A DNA stretch of 64,000 nt from an uncultured Gemmiger sp. (GTDB lineage Bacteria > Bacillota > Clostridia > Oscillospirales > Ruminococcaceae), in assembly GCA_944388145.1 (NCBI GenBank), contig CALXHQ010000010.1, positions 42,736 through 106,735 of the forward strand, written 5' to 3'. The notes under the pieces were generated by a model, which was given only the letters and a program-made list of their open reading frames with translations, was not told where the DNA came from and ran no database searches. Positions 1 to 10,680 of the stretch are shown here, in pieces. The position numbers and the translations under genes were made by a program. Position 1 is the first letter of the stretch; each line of letters opens with the position of its first letter.

Positions 1-3000
1 GCCATGCGAAGCTCGCTTTCAGAGACTTTACCGTTTCCATCGGTGTCAGCGCCGTCGTAGGCATTACGGTAGGCAATAACACCGTCAGCACCAACTGCAT
101 CATTGACACGGGCCGCCACATCGTCGCTACCATTCTTGCTCAGGTAGGTGTCAACCAGCGACTGGTCGTCCAGCCCAAGCCCCTGCATGGAGTTCCAAAT
201 CTCCATGTTGGTCAGAGAAGCATTCTCGTTGCCGGTCTCACCCTTTTTGGCTGCCAGCGCACCGGATGTGGCCGCGTTTGCCAACGAGTAGTTTACAACG
301 CCGTCAATGCCATCTTCCAGATACACGCCGTACAGTGGGTTGTCGGTTGTGTAGTCCGGCAATGCAGCAGCAGCTCCGACATTGTTCGCCAAAGTATAAA
401 CGTCCTTAATGGCGTCAACCTGCTCAGCGTCCGTCAGCCCTTGGAATGTGCTGTTGTCCATCAACTCATCAATGATATTGTAAGCCGTCTGTCCACGTGT
501 CGTTGCATACTCGGTTTTTTGTTCGGGCGTCAAATAGATTTTGGAGCCATCCACATTCACATAACTGGATGCGCGGGTGGGAAGCACTCCTGTTTCTCCG
601 GTGGCGTCATACAGTTCATCCAGGTAGCTGTCAACGGGTGTTGTATTTTCCGCCGCAAAATATCCGGGCGAAAGCATATTGTACGCCGCACGCCCAAGAA
701 TATTGCCGCCCACATTTTCCTGCGTACGTCCCCACGCATCAATCCAAGGCTCGTTCGTTTCTGACAGGCCGGGGATCCGGTTTTCAAAGCTCTGAATATT
801 ATAATTCAGATCTCGCTCGCTTCTGCTGTCTCCGCCGCCGTAGGTGTCGCGCCGGGTGTCATCAATTGTTCTGGCAATCTGTCCGAGCACCGTTGGGACA
901 TACTGGCTAAAATAATTGGCTACCGAATTGCTTAACGCGGCTTCGAGTTTGCTTTGGTTATCATCCACATAACTTAGGTTGTCAAGCGTATTGTTCAGGC
1001 CGGACAACATCGTCATTTCGAGCACGGGCTGCGCCATATTACGCAGCGCATCTACAACGCGCCCTGCGTCATAATCGCCGCCGAGAATGCTAGGCAATTC
1101 AGCTCCAAGCAAAAGCGGTACTGCCGCCGGCGATGCCCAGTCAATGGTATAGCTTCCAACACCGGGAATATTGATGGAATACGCCTGCTGGCCCTGCATC
1201 GTGTTGAAGTTGTTCTCGTCCTCTTCATCGCTGCCGCTGCCGTTCAACAGTCCGGCACTTACAAGGGCATAGCCGATAGCAATCAGTGCGGTTCCCGTAA
1301 TACCCTTGGAAGCGGAATCAATCACATCTGCTGCGCTGCGGCCACGACTTGCTCGGTAAATGGCTTCTACCGTTGCCCCAAGCGGGTTGTACTCCAACGC
1401 CGTTTTTAAAACATTTGTGGTGGTTCGCTTGAAGGGAAGCTGACCTTCAATAATCATATAGGCGAGCTTTTGGCTTAGGTTTCCGTTGCGAAGATTATTG
1501 GACGCTTTACTCGCAAGGGTAGAAAGCCAGTTATCCGCTTGGAACGTCGCCGTGTCAGCGTCCGCAATAGCGCGCTCGACCATTTGCTCCACACGTCTTT
1601 GAGTGCCGGCGTCTGTGGACGTCAATGCACTTGCATCAAGGCCCTGCGCTTTCAGCTGCTGCGCCAGACTGCTGGAAAATTCAGACCCCCGGAACCAGTC
1701 ATCAACACGGGTCATAAATCCGCTGTTGGCTTTTGACGCCGCCTCGATAGCGCGTCCGACCGGAGAATTTCCATAGGTCTGCCGCGCATTTTCGATACCG
1801 AACCGCACATTAAAGCGGTCCCCAACATTTTGCGCTGTTCCGTCCGGGTTGTGGATGGTGTCTCGATTGCGGAATACCCTGCTGTATGCCTGGTTATAAG
1901 CATAGTCTCGCGCGGCTTGTACAAGGCCCCTGTCGCCAGGTGTCAAGATGGCGCGGGTGCGCTGATCTTGCGGCAGTGCATTCTGGATAACTGCCGAAAC
2001 CGATTCTGTCATACCGGTAAGACCACGCATCAGGATGTTGCCGGTAATGTTCCGGACATGGGTGCGCGGGTTTCCCAGCATGGCAAGATAGCGAATGTTG
2101 TTCAGCCGTTCAAACCAGCTGCGGGCAGGAAGCAAACGGCCCATAATGGAATACATCTGCGTTTCCAGCTGATACCGTTCGCGGCTGTCCGGCATATCCT
2201 TCATCTGTTCCGCGATAGCAACAACGTCCTCGAAATCCTGCCCTTGCAGTTCTTCGATACCTGCAATATCTGCAAGCAGACGGTTGTACACATCGTTTTT
2301 GTCACCGCCCGCCAACAGCCGCTGCGCTGCGTCGTTTACCTGGTCGTCGGTCAGATTCACGCGGTGCGCATCGGCAAGGTCCTGAACGATCTTGCGTGCC
2401 GCGTTCAGATGATCTTCAACGCTGTCGTTTGTGGGCGTAATGCCTTCACTGCGCAGAAAGCTGTCAAACTCCGCATCCTGCGGGCTGGGGATTTCCTGTC
2501 CCGCATCCACAATGTCGTTCGCCAGATTGCGCACGTTCTGCGCATCCCGCTTGTGGCTGTTCTCCCACGATTTTGCGATCTGGTCAGACACCTGCTGGAA
2601 TTTCTGGAACGGGGTCTGTTCCGTAAACTCGGCGGCGCGGTTCTGTGCAAGCGCGCGGCCCTGTCGGCTGGCGGCCTGGCTGCTTCTCTCGTACAGCAAT
2701 TTCAGCCGTTCTTTGATTTGGCCGTACTCTGTGGAGTTCGGGTCAGCCATAAGCATTTGGTTTTGCAGCCGCCGGCTCATGTCCTGCGCCGTTGCCGTAT
2801 CCGTTGCATCCCACTGCTTCTTGTTCGCCAGCTCGTTGCTCAGCTGGTCAATCGCCGCCAGTTCATCGCCGTTGTTTTGCTGCACGGCAACATCAACATC
2901 ACTGCGGCCAGCGTCCGCAGCTTCACGGAAGGAATAGACTTCGTGCGTCTGCTCGCCAAGTCCCAGCCCCTGCCGTTCCTGTTCGGGCAAAATCCCAGCC

Positions 3001-4250
3001 GCCCATTGCTGCACACCGGGGTCAAGGTTCGGCACCTCTGCGCGGTTGTAATCTCGCAGCATATCCGCACCAACACTTTGTGCGGGCCGGGTTCCGCTGG
3101 TGCCGTCCCACAACTGGTCAATTCCCTGGCTCAGGCTCTCTCCCTGCGGATTCACTTCGGGCAGGCTGTCAAAGCCGAAATCGTCATCGTAATTTTCTAC
3201 TCGGTGTTCAATACCATACCGGCCTGCAACATTCTGGATATAATCCGGTGCGTCCCCCCATTCATTCGACACGTTATTCTGTGCCAGCCATTCCTCAAAC
3301 GATGGCACATCTCGTCCAGAAAAATTATCCAGCATAATCTCCTTGGTGTAGTCAATATTAGACTGCATCAAGTCAGAATCCACGATGCGCTGTGCACGGG
3401 GTGCAATTTGCATGAGATCATCTACGGGAGATGTTCCGTCTCCAGAATATCCAACATTCATGCTGGACAGTTCCTGCATTGCAGTATCCAGGGAGACGGC
3501 ACTATCCGGGTTCGTTGTCAAATTCGTCCCATTCTGGATATTATACTGCGAAATGGAACGCAATCCCGTTGCGTTCAGGATTTCCGATGCGTCGGATTGA
3601 TTCACGTAAATACGGGTGTTTTTCAAATAATCCCGCAGTTCCTGCTGTGCCGGGTCTGCGTCAACTGTGTAATCCGCTTCTCGCACAAGCCCACGCGCGA
3701 TGTCATCCAGTTCCGCATCAACGTTGGTGGCAGTGCCATTCGCCATGCTCTCATAAAGAGCTTGAAGCCTGCGAGTGTAGACGCTGCGGCGATCACGGCC
3801 GGTCGCATTCTGTGCGCGCTGTGCATAGTTTACTGCTTCCTGGGCTGCACTTCCCCGCGCTCCACCATTCGCTGCAACTGCCGTTCCGCCAACACCTGCG
3901 GGCTGATATTCCGCGCCTGCCCCACCGGGATTGCCAGTTTCAAGATTCGCGGATACATTTCTTCCCATGTCGGGATTTGTTTCTGTGCCATTCTGAATAC
4001 CTCCTGTCATATTGATTCCATCATAGGGCACCGAAACAGCACTGTCAATCGGATCAACATAAATATCTTCACCGAAAGGTAAACCAAATTCTTCCGCGGA
4101 TTCAGAATAACTGTTTTCTTGAGAATTCGGCAAAATGCCCTGGTCTACAGAATAATCCTGCAAATTTTGCTCGTTAGGTTGGGCCGGCGCATTTGCAGCA
4201 GCGTTTCGGTTGGCATTCAGAAGCGCCTCTCCGCGCGTATTCATCGGCAT
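1..4250 (-). CDS. Very large phage virion/polyvalent-type protein, C-terminus cut by window edge
   Basis: The frame opens at ATG 4250, seven bases after a GGAG ribosome site, and stays open for 1416 codons to the window edge. The protein is rich in Gln, Asn and Asp. Around residues 700-740 is a conserved-looking block containing RYLAMLGNPRTHVRN, a pattern I associate with very large phage and mobile-element proteins thought to travel with the virion (family memory, not searched). A hydrophobic stretch lies near residue 985 (GTALIAIGYALVSAGLL). At the visible C-terminal edge DTDGNGKVSESE matches an EF-hand calcium-binding loop. It follows a coiled-coil virion gene separated by a terminator-like hairpin. 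A podovirus ejection protein or a multi-domain injected protein is the best guess; the precise role is unknown. Confidence 0.65.
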   Translation of the reverse strand, partial: MPMNTRGEALLNANRNAAANAPAQPNEQNLQDYSVDQGILPNSQENSYSESAEEFGLPFGEDIYVDPIDSAVSVPYDGINMTGGIQNGTETNPDMGRNVSANLETGNPGGAGAEYQPAGVGGTAVAANGGARGSAAQEAVNYAQRAQNATGRDRRSVYTRRLQALYESMANGTATNVDAELDDIARGLVREADYTVDADPAQQELRDYLKNTRIYVNQSDASEILNATGLRSISQYNIQNGTNLTTNPDSAVSLDTAMQELSSMNVGYSGDGTSPVDDLMQIAPRAQRIVDSDLMQSNIDYTKEIMLDNFSGRDVPSFEEWLAQNNVSNEWGDAPDYIQNVAGRYGIEHRVENYDDDFGFDSLPEVNPQGESLSQGIDQLWDGTSGTRPAQSVGADMLRDYNRAEVPNLDPGVQQWAAGILPEQERQGLGLGEQTHEVYSFREAADAGRSDVDVAVQQNNGDELAAIDQLSNELANKKQWDATDTATAQDMSRRLQNQMLMADPNSTEYGQIKERLKLLYERSSQAASRQGRALAQNRAAEFTEQTPFQKFQQVSDQIAKSWENSHKRDAQNVRNLANDIVDAGQEIPSPQDAEFDSFLRSEGITPTNDSVEDHLNAARKIVQDLADAHRVNLTDDQVNDAAQRLLAGGDKNDVYNRLLADIAGIEELQGQDFEDVVAIAEQMKDMPDSRERYQLETQMYSIMGRLLPARSWFERLNNIRYLAMLGNPRTHVRNITGNILMRGLTGMTESVSAVIQNALPQDQRTRAILTPGDRGLVQAARDYAYNQAYSRVFRNRDTIHNPDGTAQNVGDRFNVRFGIENARQTYGNSPVGRAIEAASKANSGFMTRVDDWFRGSEFSSSLAQQLKAQGLDASALTSTDAGTQRRVEQMVERAIADADTATFQADNWLSTLASKASNNLRNGNLSQKLAYMIIEGQLPFKRTTTNVLKTALEYNPLGATVEAIYRASRGRSAADVIDSASKGITGTALIAIGYALVSAGLLNGSGSDEEDENNFNTMQGQQAYSINIPGVGSYTIDWASPAAVPLLLGAELPSILGGDYDAGRVVDALRNMAQPVLEMTMLSGLNNTLDNLSYVDDNQSKLEAALSNSVANYFSQYVPTVLGQIARTIDDTRRDTYGGGDSRSERDLNYNIQSFENRIPGLSETNEPWIDAWGRTQENVGGNILGRAAYNMLSPGYFAAENTTPVDSYLDELYDATGETGVLPTRASSYVNVDGSKIYLTPEQKTEYATTRGQTAYNIIDELMDNSTFQGLTDAEQVDAIKDVYTLANNVGAAAALPDYTTDNPLYGVYLEDGIDGVVNYSLANAATSGALAAKKGETGNENASLTNMEIWNSMQGLGLDDQSLVDTYLSKNGSDDVAARVNDAVGADGVIAYRNAYDGADTDGNGKVSESELRM

Positions 4251-4268
4251 TTTATCACTCCATTCAAG

Positions 4269-4296
4269 AAAAGGCCGTCCATCTGGGCGGCCTTTT
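4269..4296 (-). terminator. Hairpin between the two phage genes
   Basis: AAAAGGCCGTCC pairs with GGGCGGCCTTTT around a 4-base loop, one mismatch; read on the minus strand it ends in TTTT. It fills the 48-base gap between the stop at 4299 and the start at 4250, so it may reduce read-through into the large gene. Confidence 0.6.
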
Positions 4297-4298
4297 GG

Positions 4299-5057
4299 TT
4301 AGTAGTAAACCCACTCACCGTTGATGTAGCGGGCATTGCTGGTAGTGGTTGGCGTGCCGGTGCCTTGCAGCAGGCTCACCAGGTTCACACCGTTGTTTGC
4401 GGCCAAGTTCATAAGCGCGGTCTGGTAAGCGCTTAAATCTGCCGCTTCTCCGCTGGCGCGCTGTGCCTCCAGCTGTGCCATGTTGTTCTGGTAGGTGTTC
4501 AGCAAACTTCCCAGCTGAGACTGCCGTTCACGCTCCAGGTTGTTCCGGGCGTTTCCGTAGTTGTTCAGCATACTTGCGGTGGTGGTTTCAGACGCTCCGC
4601 CCGTCAAGCCCTGCGCCGTCAGCTGCTGGTTCAGATTCCGCTCTTGCAGCATCCGGTTCACATAGGCTTCCCGCAATGCCTGGGCGGTCGCGTCGTCCAC
4701 TTCACCGACCGAGAAGTTGTAGTTTTCCTTCTGCTGCGCTGCGGCTTTCTGGTAGGCTTCCTCCCGTGCACGCCGCTGGGCCTCCTGCGCCGCACGCATC
4801 TGTTCCATGATCTACGCCTGCATCTGTGCCATCACATCCGCATACGACGGGGTAGAGACAGCGGGAGCGGACGCGGCAGCAGGCGGCGTATAGGTCTATG
4901 TGCCGGAACCGCCGGAAGAGTTCCCGCCAGAGCTGCCGGTGTTCCGGTTTGAATTGTTGGTATACGTTCCGGAAAACGGACCCGGCCGCTTTGTGCCGGT
5001 GTACTTTTGAGTCGTCGCATTGTCAAGGCCGATGGACGGTATATCAAATCTGGGCAT
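4299..5057 (-). pseudogene. Phage coiled-coil virion protein interrupted by two in-frame TAG codons
   Basis: Reading from ATG 5057 in one frame gives MPRFDIPSIGLDNATTQKYT, a Ser/Gly/Asn-rich linker, then TAG at 4898-4896 (codon 54), a Pro/Ala stretch, TAG at 4814-4812 (codon 82), and then 169 residues of Gln/Ala/Arg coiled coil to a TAA stop at 4299. Frame and composition run through both TAGs, and both sit where Gln would fit (a single C-to-T change from CAG). The inner ATG at 4808 has no ribosome site and would begin mid-helix, so it is unlikely to be a natural start. Either the gene decayed by two transitions or TAG is read as an amino acid in the phage; the neighbouring 1416-codon gene has no in-frame TAG, which favours decay or local suppression. 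Function: probably a minor virion protein. Confidence 0.65.
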
Positions 5058-5786
5058 TGATATTACTGGGTTTTCACAAATCCTTTAATGACACTCCGAC
5101 CAAAAAATTCCCGCGATGATTCGTCAAAAGCGACGTTTCATCGTGGGAATTTTCGTTTGCGTGTTGGTGATTGTTGCCGATTGTTTGGGCAATTTATGAC
5201 TTGAATGTTTATCGGAATATTCAGACCAAATCAGAACAGACTGCCCTACCTATTGCTGTTGGCCAGAAGGAAGAATGCACATTGCCGGCAAAGTCTGTGG
5301 GCTGCCAAGGTGCTTGAATCCACCGTAAAAGAAAAATGAGAGTATAGGGAAACGCCCCCAACGTGCCGGGACTTCCGACAGGTTGGGGGCCTATGATCCA
5401 TTCAGCCATACTGAGCAGCGTGAGGACGAACGTCGGATACCGGCTCATTTGAACCCGGCACATTTAAGTAGAATTACAATGGGAGCAATCAAAAGCAGGA
5501 CCACATACAACACATAGAACAACTCCCATTGAACAATTTTTGTGGAATGTTGAGCTATTTTATGACGATTTTAGCTCTCCCCAACGCAAGCGATGAATGT
5601 CCAGATACGGATAGAATCATTTTGATTTTTCATACTGTTGGTAATTATTATACCACTTAGTTTGTGTTATACACAAATAGGCGGCATGAAAAGAGCAATC
5701 TGCAAGTTAGGGCAAAATGCTCTTGACTGCGCAACGTGTTGGTAAGCTGGCGCTGCCGCCCCCCTGCACGGGGTTCCCCAATGGAT
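5058..5786. other. AT-rich gene-free stretch at phage/chromosome boundary
   Basis: No reading frame here has both a ribosome site and plausible protein composition; an 80-codon minus frame at 5221-5463 looks like chance. The stretch holds three hairpins: 5104-5153, 5354-5390 (GCCCCCAAC pairing with GTTGGGGGC) and 5477-5531 (CAATGGGAG pairing with CTCCCATTG across 37 bases). No tRNA fragment or clear attachment-site duplication was recognised. Confidence 0.55.
5104..5153. terminator. Long stem-loop with A/T flanks
   Basis: The arms AAAATTCCCGCGATGA and TCATCGTGGGAATTTT pair over 16 bases with one mismatch around an 18-base loop. A-runs and T-runs at the stem base would let it act as a terminator in either direction. 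It lies just upstream of the phage gene starting at 5057. Confidence 0.55.
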
Positions 5787-5815
5787 TTGACTTTCCCGCC
5801 TGCCGATCTTATACT
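5787..5815 (+). promoter_or_regulatory. Sigma-A promoter for the HxlR gene
   Basis: TTGACT (-35) and TATACT (-10) are separated by exactly 17 bases, about 90 bases before the regulator's start codon. Confidence 0.6.
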
Positions 5816-5903
5816 TTCAGAAAGAAAACAAATGGCAGCCGCCCGCGGATGGTCTTGCAGGACCGGTACGCCCGTGCGGCCTTTCGGGAAGGAGCATGGC
5901 GCA

Positions 5904-6236
5904 ATGGGCAACCGCTGCATTTCCAATGAATGCCTCAGCAACACCGGATTCAGCTATACCTTGTCGCTGATCAATGGCAAATACAAAATGACCATCCTGT
6001 ATACGCTGATGGAGTTTGGTGTGGTGCGCTTTAACGAGATGAAAAAGTATATCGGGAACATCTCCTACAAAACGCTCAGCGCCACGCTGAAGGAGCTGGA
6101 GGCCGACCAGCTGGTCAATCGCCAGGAATACCCGCAGATTCCGCCCAAGGTCGAGTACAGCCTGACCGAGCGGGGCAAATCGCTGATTCCCATTCTGGAC
6201 TCCATGTGCGATTGGGGCGACAAAAACCGGCTGTAA
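5904..6236 (+). CDS. HxlR-family winged-helix transcriptional regulator
   Basis: A 110-residue protein. After a short N-terminus with Cys at residues 5 and 10 it shows the HxlR pattern: GKYKMTILYTL, a helix with RFNEMKKYIGNISYKTLSATL (recognition helix region), then the wing with PPKVEYSLTERGKSL and a C-terminal dimer helix ending CDWGDKN. Length and motif order match the family, which typically senses reactive electrophiles or other stress and represses neighbouring genes. The start at 5904 was chosen because GGAAGGAG lies nine bases upstream; longer in-frame extensions have no ribosome site and would begin before the promoter. The target is not evident: the downstream neighbours are convergent atp genes, and the upstream DNA is gene-free. 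Confidence 0.88.
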   Translation: MGNRCISNECLSNTGFSYTLSLINGKYKMTILYTLMEFGVVRFNEMKKYIGNISYKTLSATLKELEADQLVNRQEYPQIPPKVEYSLTERGKSLIPILDSMCDWGDKNRL

Positions 6237-6320
6237 GCATACAAAACGCCCTGCTGTTTTGCCCCGAGGGCATGCAAGGCGCGCAACACCTTGGCACACA
6301 TATTCTGCCGCACACAGCAC

Positions 6321-6357
6321 AGGCCGGCAGGCGCGGTTTTCCGCAGCCTGCCGGCCT
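6321..6357 (+). terminator. Terminator between HxlR gene and atpC
   Basis: AGGCCGGCAGGC and GCCTGCCGGCCTT form a 12-bp stem with a 13-base loop, between two convergent genes. The T-run after it on the plus strand is short. Confidence 0.6.
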
Positions 6358-6377
6358 TGCATTTTGTTTGCGCTGTC

Positions 6378-6788
6378 CTAGCGGCGGGCAGCCGCCACCG
6401 ATTGGCGCACCAGCGCCCGGCGCAGCTGGGCGCTGGCCAGCTGGAGTGTCTGTGCGTCCAGGCCGGGCTCCTTCAAACGTGCCTCGGCCTGCTGGAGGCT
6501 GCGCTTGGCGCGGTCGGTGTCAATGTCCTCCGCCCACTCCCATGTGGTGGCGATCAAGCGCACCCTGCCGCCCAGCACGGTGAGCAGCCCGCCGATACAG
6601 GCCGCCGAGCGGATATCCCCTTCCGGGGTAACAACGTGTGCCTCGCCCATGCCAAGCGCGGTGCAAAAATCGCAGTGCCCGGCCAGGATGGCCACATCGC
6701 CGCCGATGGTGCGGCAGACAAGCCGCACCGCCGGGCCGTCATACCGGCAGCCGTCCGGTGTAACCACCGTGAGGGGGTAGGTTTTCAT
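6378..6788 (-). CDS. atpC: F-type ATP synthase epsilon subunit
   Basis: A 136-residue epsilon subunit, last gene of the atp operon. The N-terminal beta-sandwich begins MKTYPLTVVTPDG and contains GGDVAILAGHCDF, the equivalent of the family's 'G..GILPNH' turn with the usual Pro replaced. The C-terminal part is a two-helix hairpin rich in Arg, Ala and Gln. It couples rotation of the central stalk to the catalytic head and can inhibit ATP hydrolysis. The start follows AAAGGAG at nine bases; the gap to atpD is 39 bases, so they are co-transcribed. Sequence is divergent from model epsilons, but operon position makes the call safe. Confidence 0.93.
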   Translation of the reverse strand: MKTYPLTVVTPDGCRYDGPAVRLVCRTIGGDVAILAGHCDFCTALGMGEAHVVTPEGDIRSAACIGGLLTVLGGRVRLIATTWEWAEDIDTDRAKRSLQQAEARLKEPGLDAQTLQLASAQLRRALVRQSVAAARR

Positions 6789-6827
6789 GGGGCAGATCTC
6801 CTTTCCGGGGGGCAGTTTGACAGAGCA

Positions 6828-8231
<1,404 letters not shown>

Positions 8232-9080
8232 TTACACGCCGCCCGCGTCGGCGCCGGCAACGATCTCGGTCAATTCCCGGGTAATGGCAGCCTGGCGGGC
8301 ACGGTTGTAGTTGAGGCTGAGGCGGTCAATCATGTCGGAGGCGTTCCTGCTGGCTGAATCCATGGCGGTGCGGCGGGCGGCCAGCTCACTGGACACGCTC
8401 TCGCACAGGGCGCCATAGACAATTCCGGCCAGATATTCGGGGATAACGGCATTGAACACCGTCTCGCTGTCCGGCTCATAGAGCAGCATCGGGTGGGCGC
8501 TTTTCCCCGCAGGCGGGATGAAGGGAAGCACCGGCAGCACCTGGGCCTTCTGGGCCAGCATTGAGACGAACCGGGTGTAGACCAGGCGGATCGCCCCGAT
8601 CTGCCCGCCGGCAACCAGACCGCAGAGCATGCGGCTGATCTCAAAGCAGTCGCTGACCGACAGTTCCCCCGCCACCGCAAACGCCCTGCTGACGATGGGG
8701 ATGCCCTGTCGTTCGAAGTGTTCCACCGCACGGCGCCCAATGGGCAGCACACAGATCTGCCCATCCGGGTTGTCCCCGGCAAAAGCGCGGAACACATTGG
8801 CATTGTATCCGCCTGCCAATCCCCGGTCCCCTGCAATGACAATATAGCAGGTGCTGCCGCCACTCTGCCGTGCCAGGTAGGGGCTTTGCAAAGTAGGGTC
8901 AGCGGCGGCCATATCGCAGAGGGTCTGATACAGTGTCTCGAAATAGGGGCGGCTGTGTTCCACCCTGTCGCTGGCCCGGCGCAGCTTGCTGGAGGCCACC
9001 AGCTCCATGGCTTTGGTGAGCTGCCGGGTGCCCTGCACGCTCTTGATGCGCAGCTTAATCTCCTTCATGGACGCGGGCAT
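8232..9080 (-). CDS. atpG: F-type ATP synthase gamma subunit
   Basis: A 282-residue central-stalk subunit. The frame is open further upstream, but ATG 9080 is chosen because AAGGAG lies seven bases before it and the protein then begins MPASMKEIKLRIKSVQGTRQ, the normal gamma N-terminus. Also present are TKAMELVASSKLRRA (first long helix), the nucleotide-fold piece YIVIAGDRGLAGGYNANVF, and the C-terminal helix ending in SLNYNRARQAAITRELTEIV. It turns inside the alpha3beta3 head and transmits torque from the c ring. It sits between atpA (46-base gap) and atpD. Confidence 0.97.
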   Translation of the reverse strand: MPASMKEIKLRIKSVQGTRQLTKAMELVASSKLRRASDRVEHSRPYFETLYQTLCDMAAADPTLQSPYLARQSGGSTCYIVIAGDRGLAGGYNANVFRAFAGDNPDGQICVLPIGRRAVEHFERQGIPIVSRAFAVAGELSVSDCFEISRMLCGLVAGGQIGAIRLVYTRFVSMLAQKAQVLPVLPFIPPAGKSAHPMLLYEPDSETVFNAVIPEYLAGIVYGALCESVSSELAARRTAMDSASRNASDMIDRLSLNYNRARQAAITRELTEIVAGADAGGV

Positions 9081-9126
9081 GGCAGGCTCCTTTCCGCAAG
9101 GGGTTCCGGGCAGGCCGGATGCGGCC

Positions 9127-10665
9127 TCAGGCGTGGGTCTTGGCAAAGGTATCGGTAAATTTCCGCAGCAGGGCGGCCAGCGTTTCCGCATTTTCAGCCG
9201 AAAGCTGACCGGTCGTACGGATGGCCGCCAGCACATCGGCGGCTTCTGCACTGCTGTCCAGCCAGGGGTACAGCTCCTGCTCATACAGGCGGACACGGGT
9301 CGTCGGGACCCGGTCCAGCATGCCGTGGACGGTGGCGTACAGCAGGACCACCTGCCTTTCCACCGGGACAGGGGCGCCCCGGTCCTGCTTGAGCACCTCC
9401 ACAATGCGGGCGCCCTGGGCAAGGCGGGCTTTGGTGTCGGCATCCAGATCGGAACCGAACTGGGCAAAGCCCTGCAGCTCCCGGTATTGGGAGTAGATCA
9501 GTTTGAGCCGGCCGGCCACCTGCTTCATCGCCCGGATCTGGGCGTTGCCGCCCACACGGGAAACCGAGATGCCCGGGTTAACCGCCGGCATGACCCCCGC
9601 GTGGAATAGCTCAGTTTCCAGGAAAATCTGGCCGTCAGTGATGGAGATGACATTTGTGGGAATGTAGGCCGACACGTCTCCGGCCTGGGTTTCAATGATC
9701 GGCAGCGCGGTCAGCGAACCGCCGCCCAGCTTGTCGGACAGCCTGGCCGCCCGCTCCAGCAGGCGGCTGTGCAGATAGAACACGTCACCGGGGTAGGCCT
9801 CGCGGCCGGGCGGGCGCCGGATCAAAAGCGACAGCGCCCGGTAGGCAACCGCATGCTTGGAAAGGTCGTCGTAGACCACCAGCACATGCCGGCCACGGTA
9901 CATGAAATACTCCCCCATGGCGCAGCCCGCATAGGGCGCGATATATTGCAGCGGCGACAGCTCCGATGCCGCAGCCGACACCACGATGGTATAGTCCATG
10001 GCGCCGGCGGCGGACAGCTCCTCCACCAGCGCGGCCACGGTGGACTGCTTCTGGCCGATGGCCACATAGATGCAGAGCACATCGCCGCCCTTCTGGTTGA
10101 GGATGGTATCCACCGCAATGGCAGTCTTGCCGGTCTGGCGGTCGCCGATGATCAGTTCCCGCTGTCCGCGGCCGATGGGAATCATCAAGTCAATGGCCTT
10201 GATGCCGGTCTGCAGGGGTTCCCGCACCGGCTGGCGCTGCAAAATGCCGGGGGCCGGACTCTCGATGGGGCGGTATCCGGCGGCATCGATGGGCCCTTTG
10301 CCGTCAATGGGTTGGCCCAGTGCGTTGACCACGCGGCCGATCATCGCCTCGCCCACCGGGACTGACACCACCCGGCCGGTGCGGCGGACCGTACCGCCCT
10401 CCGAGATGCCGGCCTCGCTGCCCAGCAGCACGATGGCCACCGTGTCCTCCTCCAGGTTCTGGGCCATACCGTAGGCACCGTTTTCAAATTGAAGCAGCTC
10501 GCCGGCCATGCAGTTGTCCAGGCCGGCGGCGCGGGCGATGCCATCGCCCACCATGGTGACGATCCCGGTCTCGCTCTGTTCGATGGCGGCGGCGTAATGT
10601 TTGATCTGCGCCCGGATGATGCGGGAGATCTGTTCAGGGTTCAGCTGCATGGGGTGATTCACCAC
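9127..10665 (-). CDS. atpA: F-type ATP synthase alpha subunit
   Basis: A 512-residue regulatory/nucleotide-binding subunit. It contains the alpha-type Walker [16 protein letters not shown], the segment [14 protein letters not shown], and the motif [20 protein letters not shown] that marks F1 alpha chains, as well as [13 protein letters not shown] with the arginine finger region. No ATG has a well-placed ribosome site; AAAGGA lies four to seven bases before two consecutive GTG codons (10665, 10662), so GTG initiation is proposed and the later ATG at 10650 is judged too far away. It lies 15 bases downstream of atpH. Confidence 0.96.
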   Translation of the reverse strand: MVNHPMQLNPEQISRIIRAQIKHYAAAIEQSETGIVTMVGDGIARAAGLDNCMAGELLQFENGAYGMAQNLEEDTVAIVLLGSEAGISEGGTVRRTGRVVSVPVGEAMIGRVVNALGQPIDGKGPIDAAGYRPIESPAPGILQRQPVREPLQTGIKAIDLMIPIGRGQRELIIGDRQTGKTAIAVDTILNQKGGDVLCIYVAIGQKQSTVAALVEELSAAGAMDYTIVVSAAASELSPLQYIAPYAGCAMGEYFMYRGRHVLVVYDDLSKHAVAYRALSLLIRRPPGREAYPGDVFYLHSRLLERAARLSDKLGGGSLTALPIIETQAGDVSAYIPTNVISITDGQIFLETELFHAGVMPAVNPGISVSRVGGNAQIRAMKQVAGRLKLIYSQYRELQGFAQFGSDLDADTKARLAQGARIVEVLKQDRGAPVPVERQVVLLYATVHGMLDRVPTTRVRLYEQELYPWLDSSAEAADVLAAIRTTGQLSAENAETLAALLRKFTDTFAKTHA

Positions 10666-10680
10666 ACAATCCTTTCAAAC

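Larger units (their letters stand above)
1..5057 (-). mobile_element. Prophage or phage remnant, right end
   Basis: Two minus-strand genes of phage virion type, with lower GC and different composition from the housekeeping genes that begin at about 5.9 kb. The element continues past the left edge of the window. No integrase, terminase or portal gene is visible, so the right boundary (between 5057 and about 5780) is inferred from the change from virion genes to gene-free AT-rich DNA. Genes upstream of the 5057 start, where head and portal genes would be expected in a virion operon, are missing, which suggests deletion or decay. Confidence 0.6.

Noticed and set aside
1830-4082. 750-codon open frame on the plus strand
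   Set aside because: It is antisense to the giant phage gene; Cys/His/Val/Ile-rich composition without domains or ribosome site.
1-5057. Whole-phage genetic code 15
   Set aside because: Not accepted as the main reading because 1416 codons of the next gene contain no in-frame TAG; kept only as an alternative.
5221-5463. 80-codon minus frame in the phage/chromosome gap
   Set aside because: No ribosome site, contains a 9-bp hairpin in the middle, odd composition.
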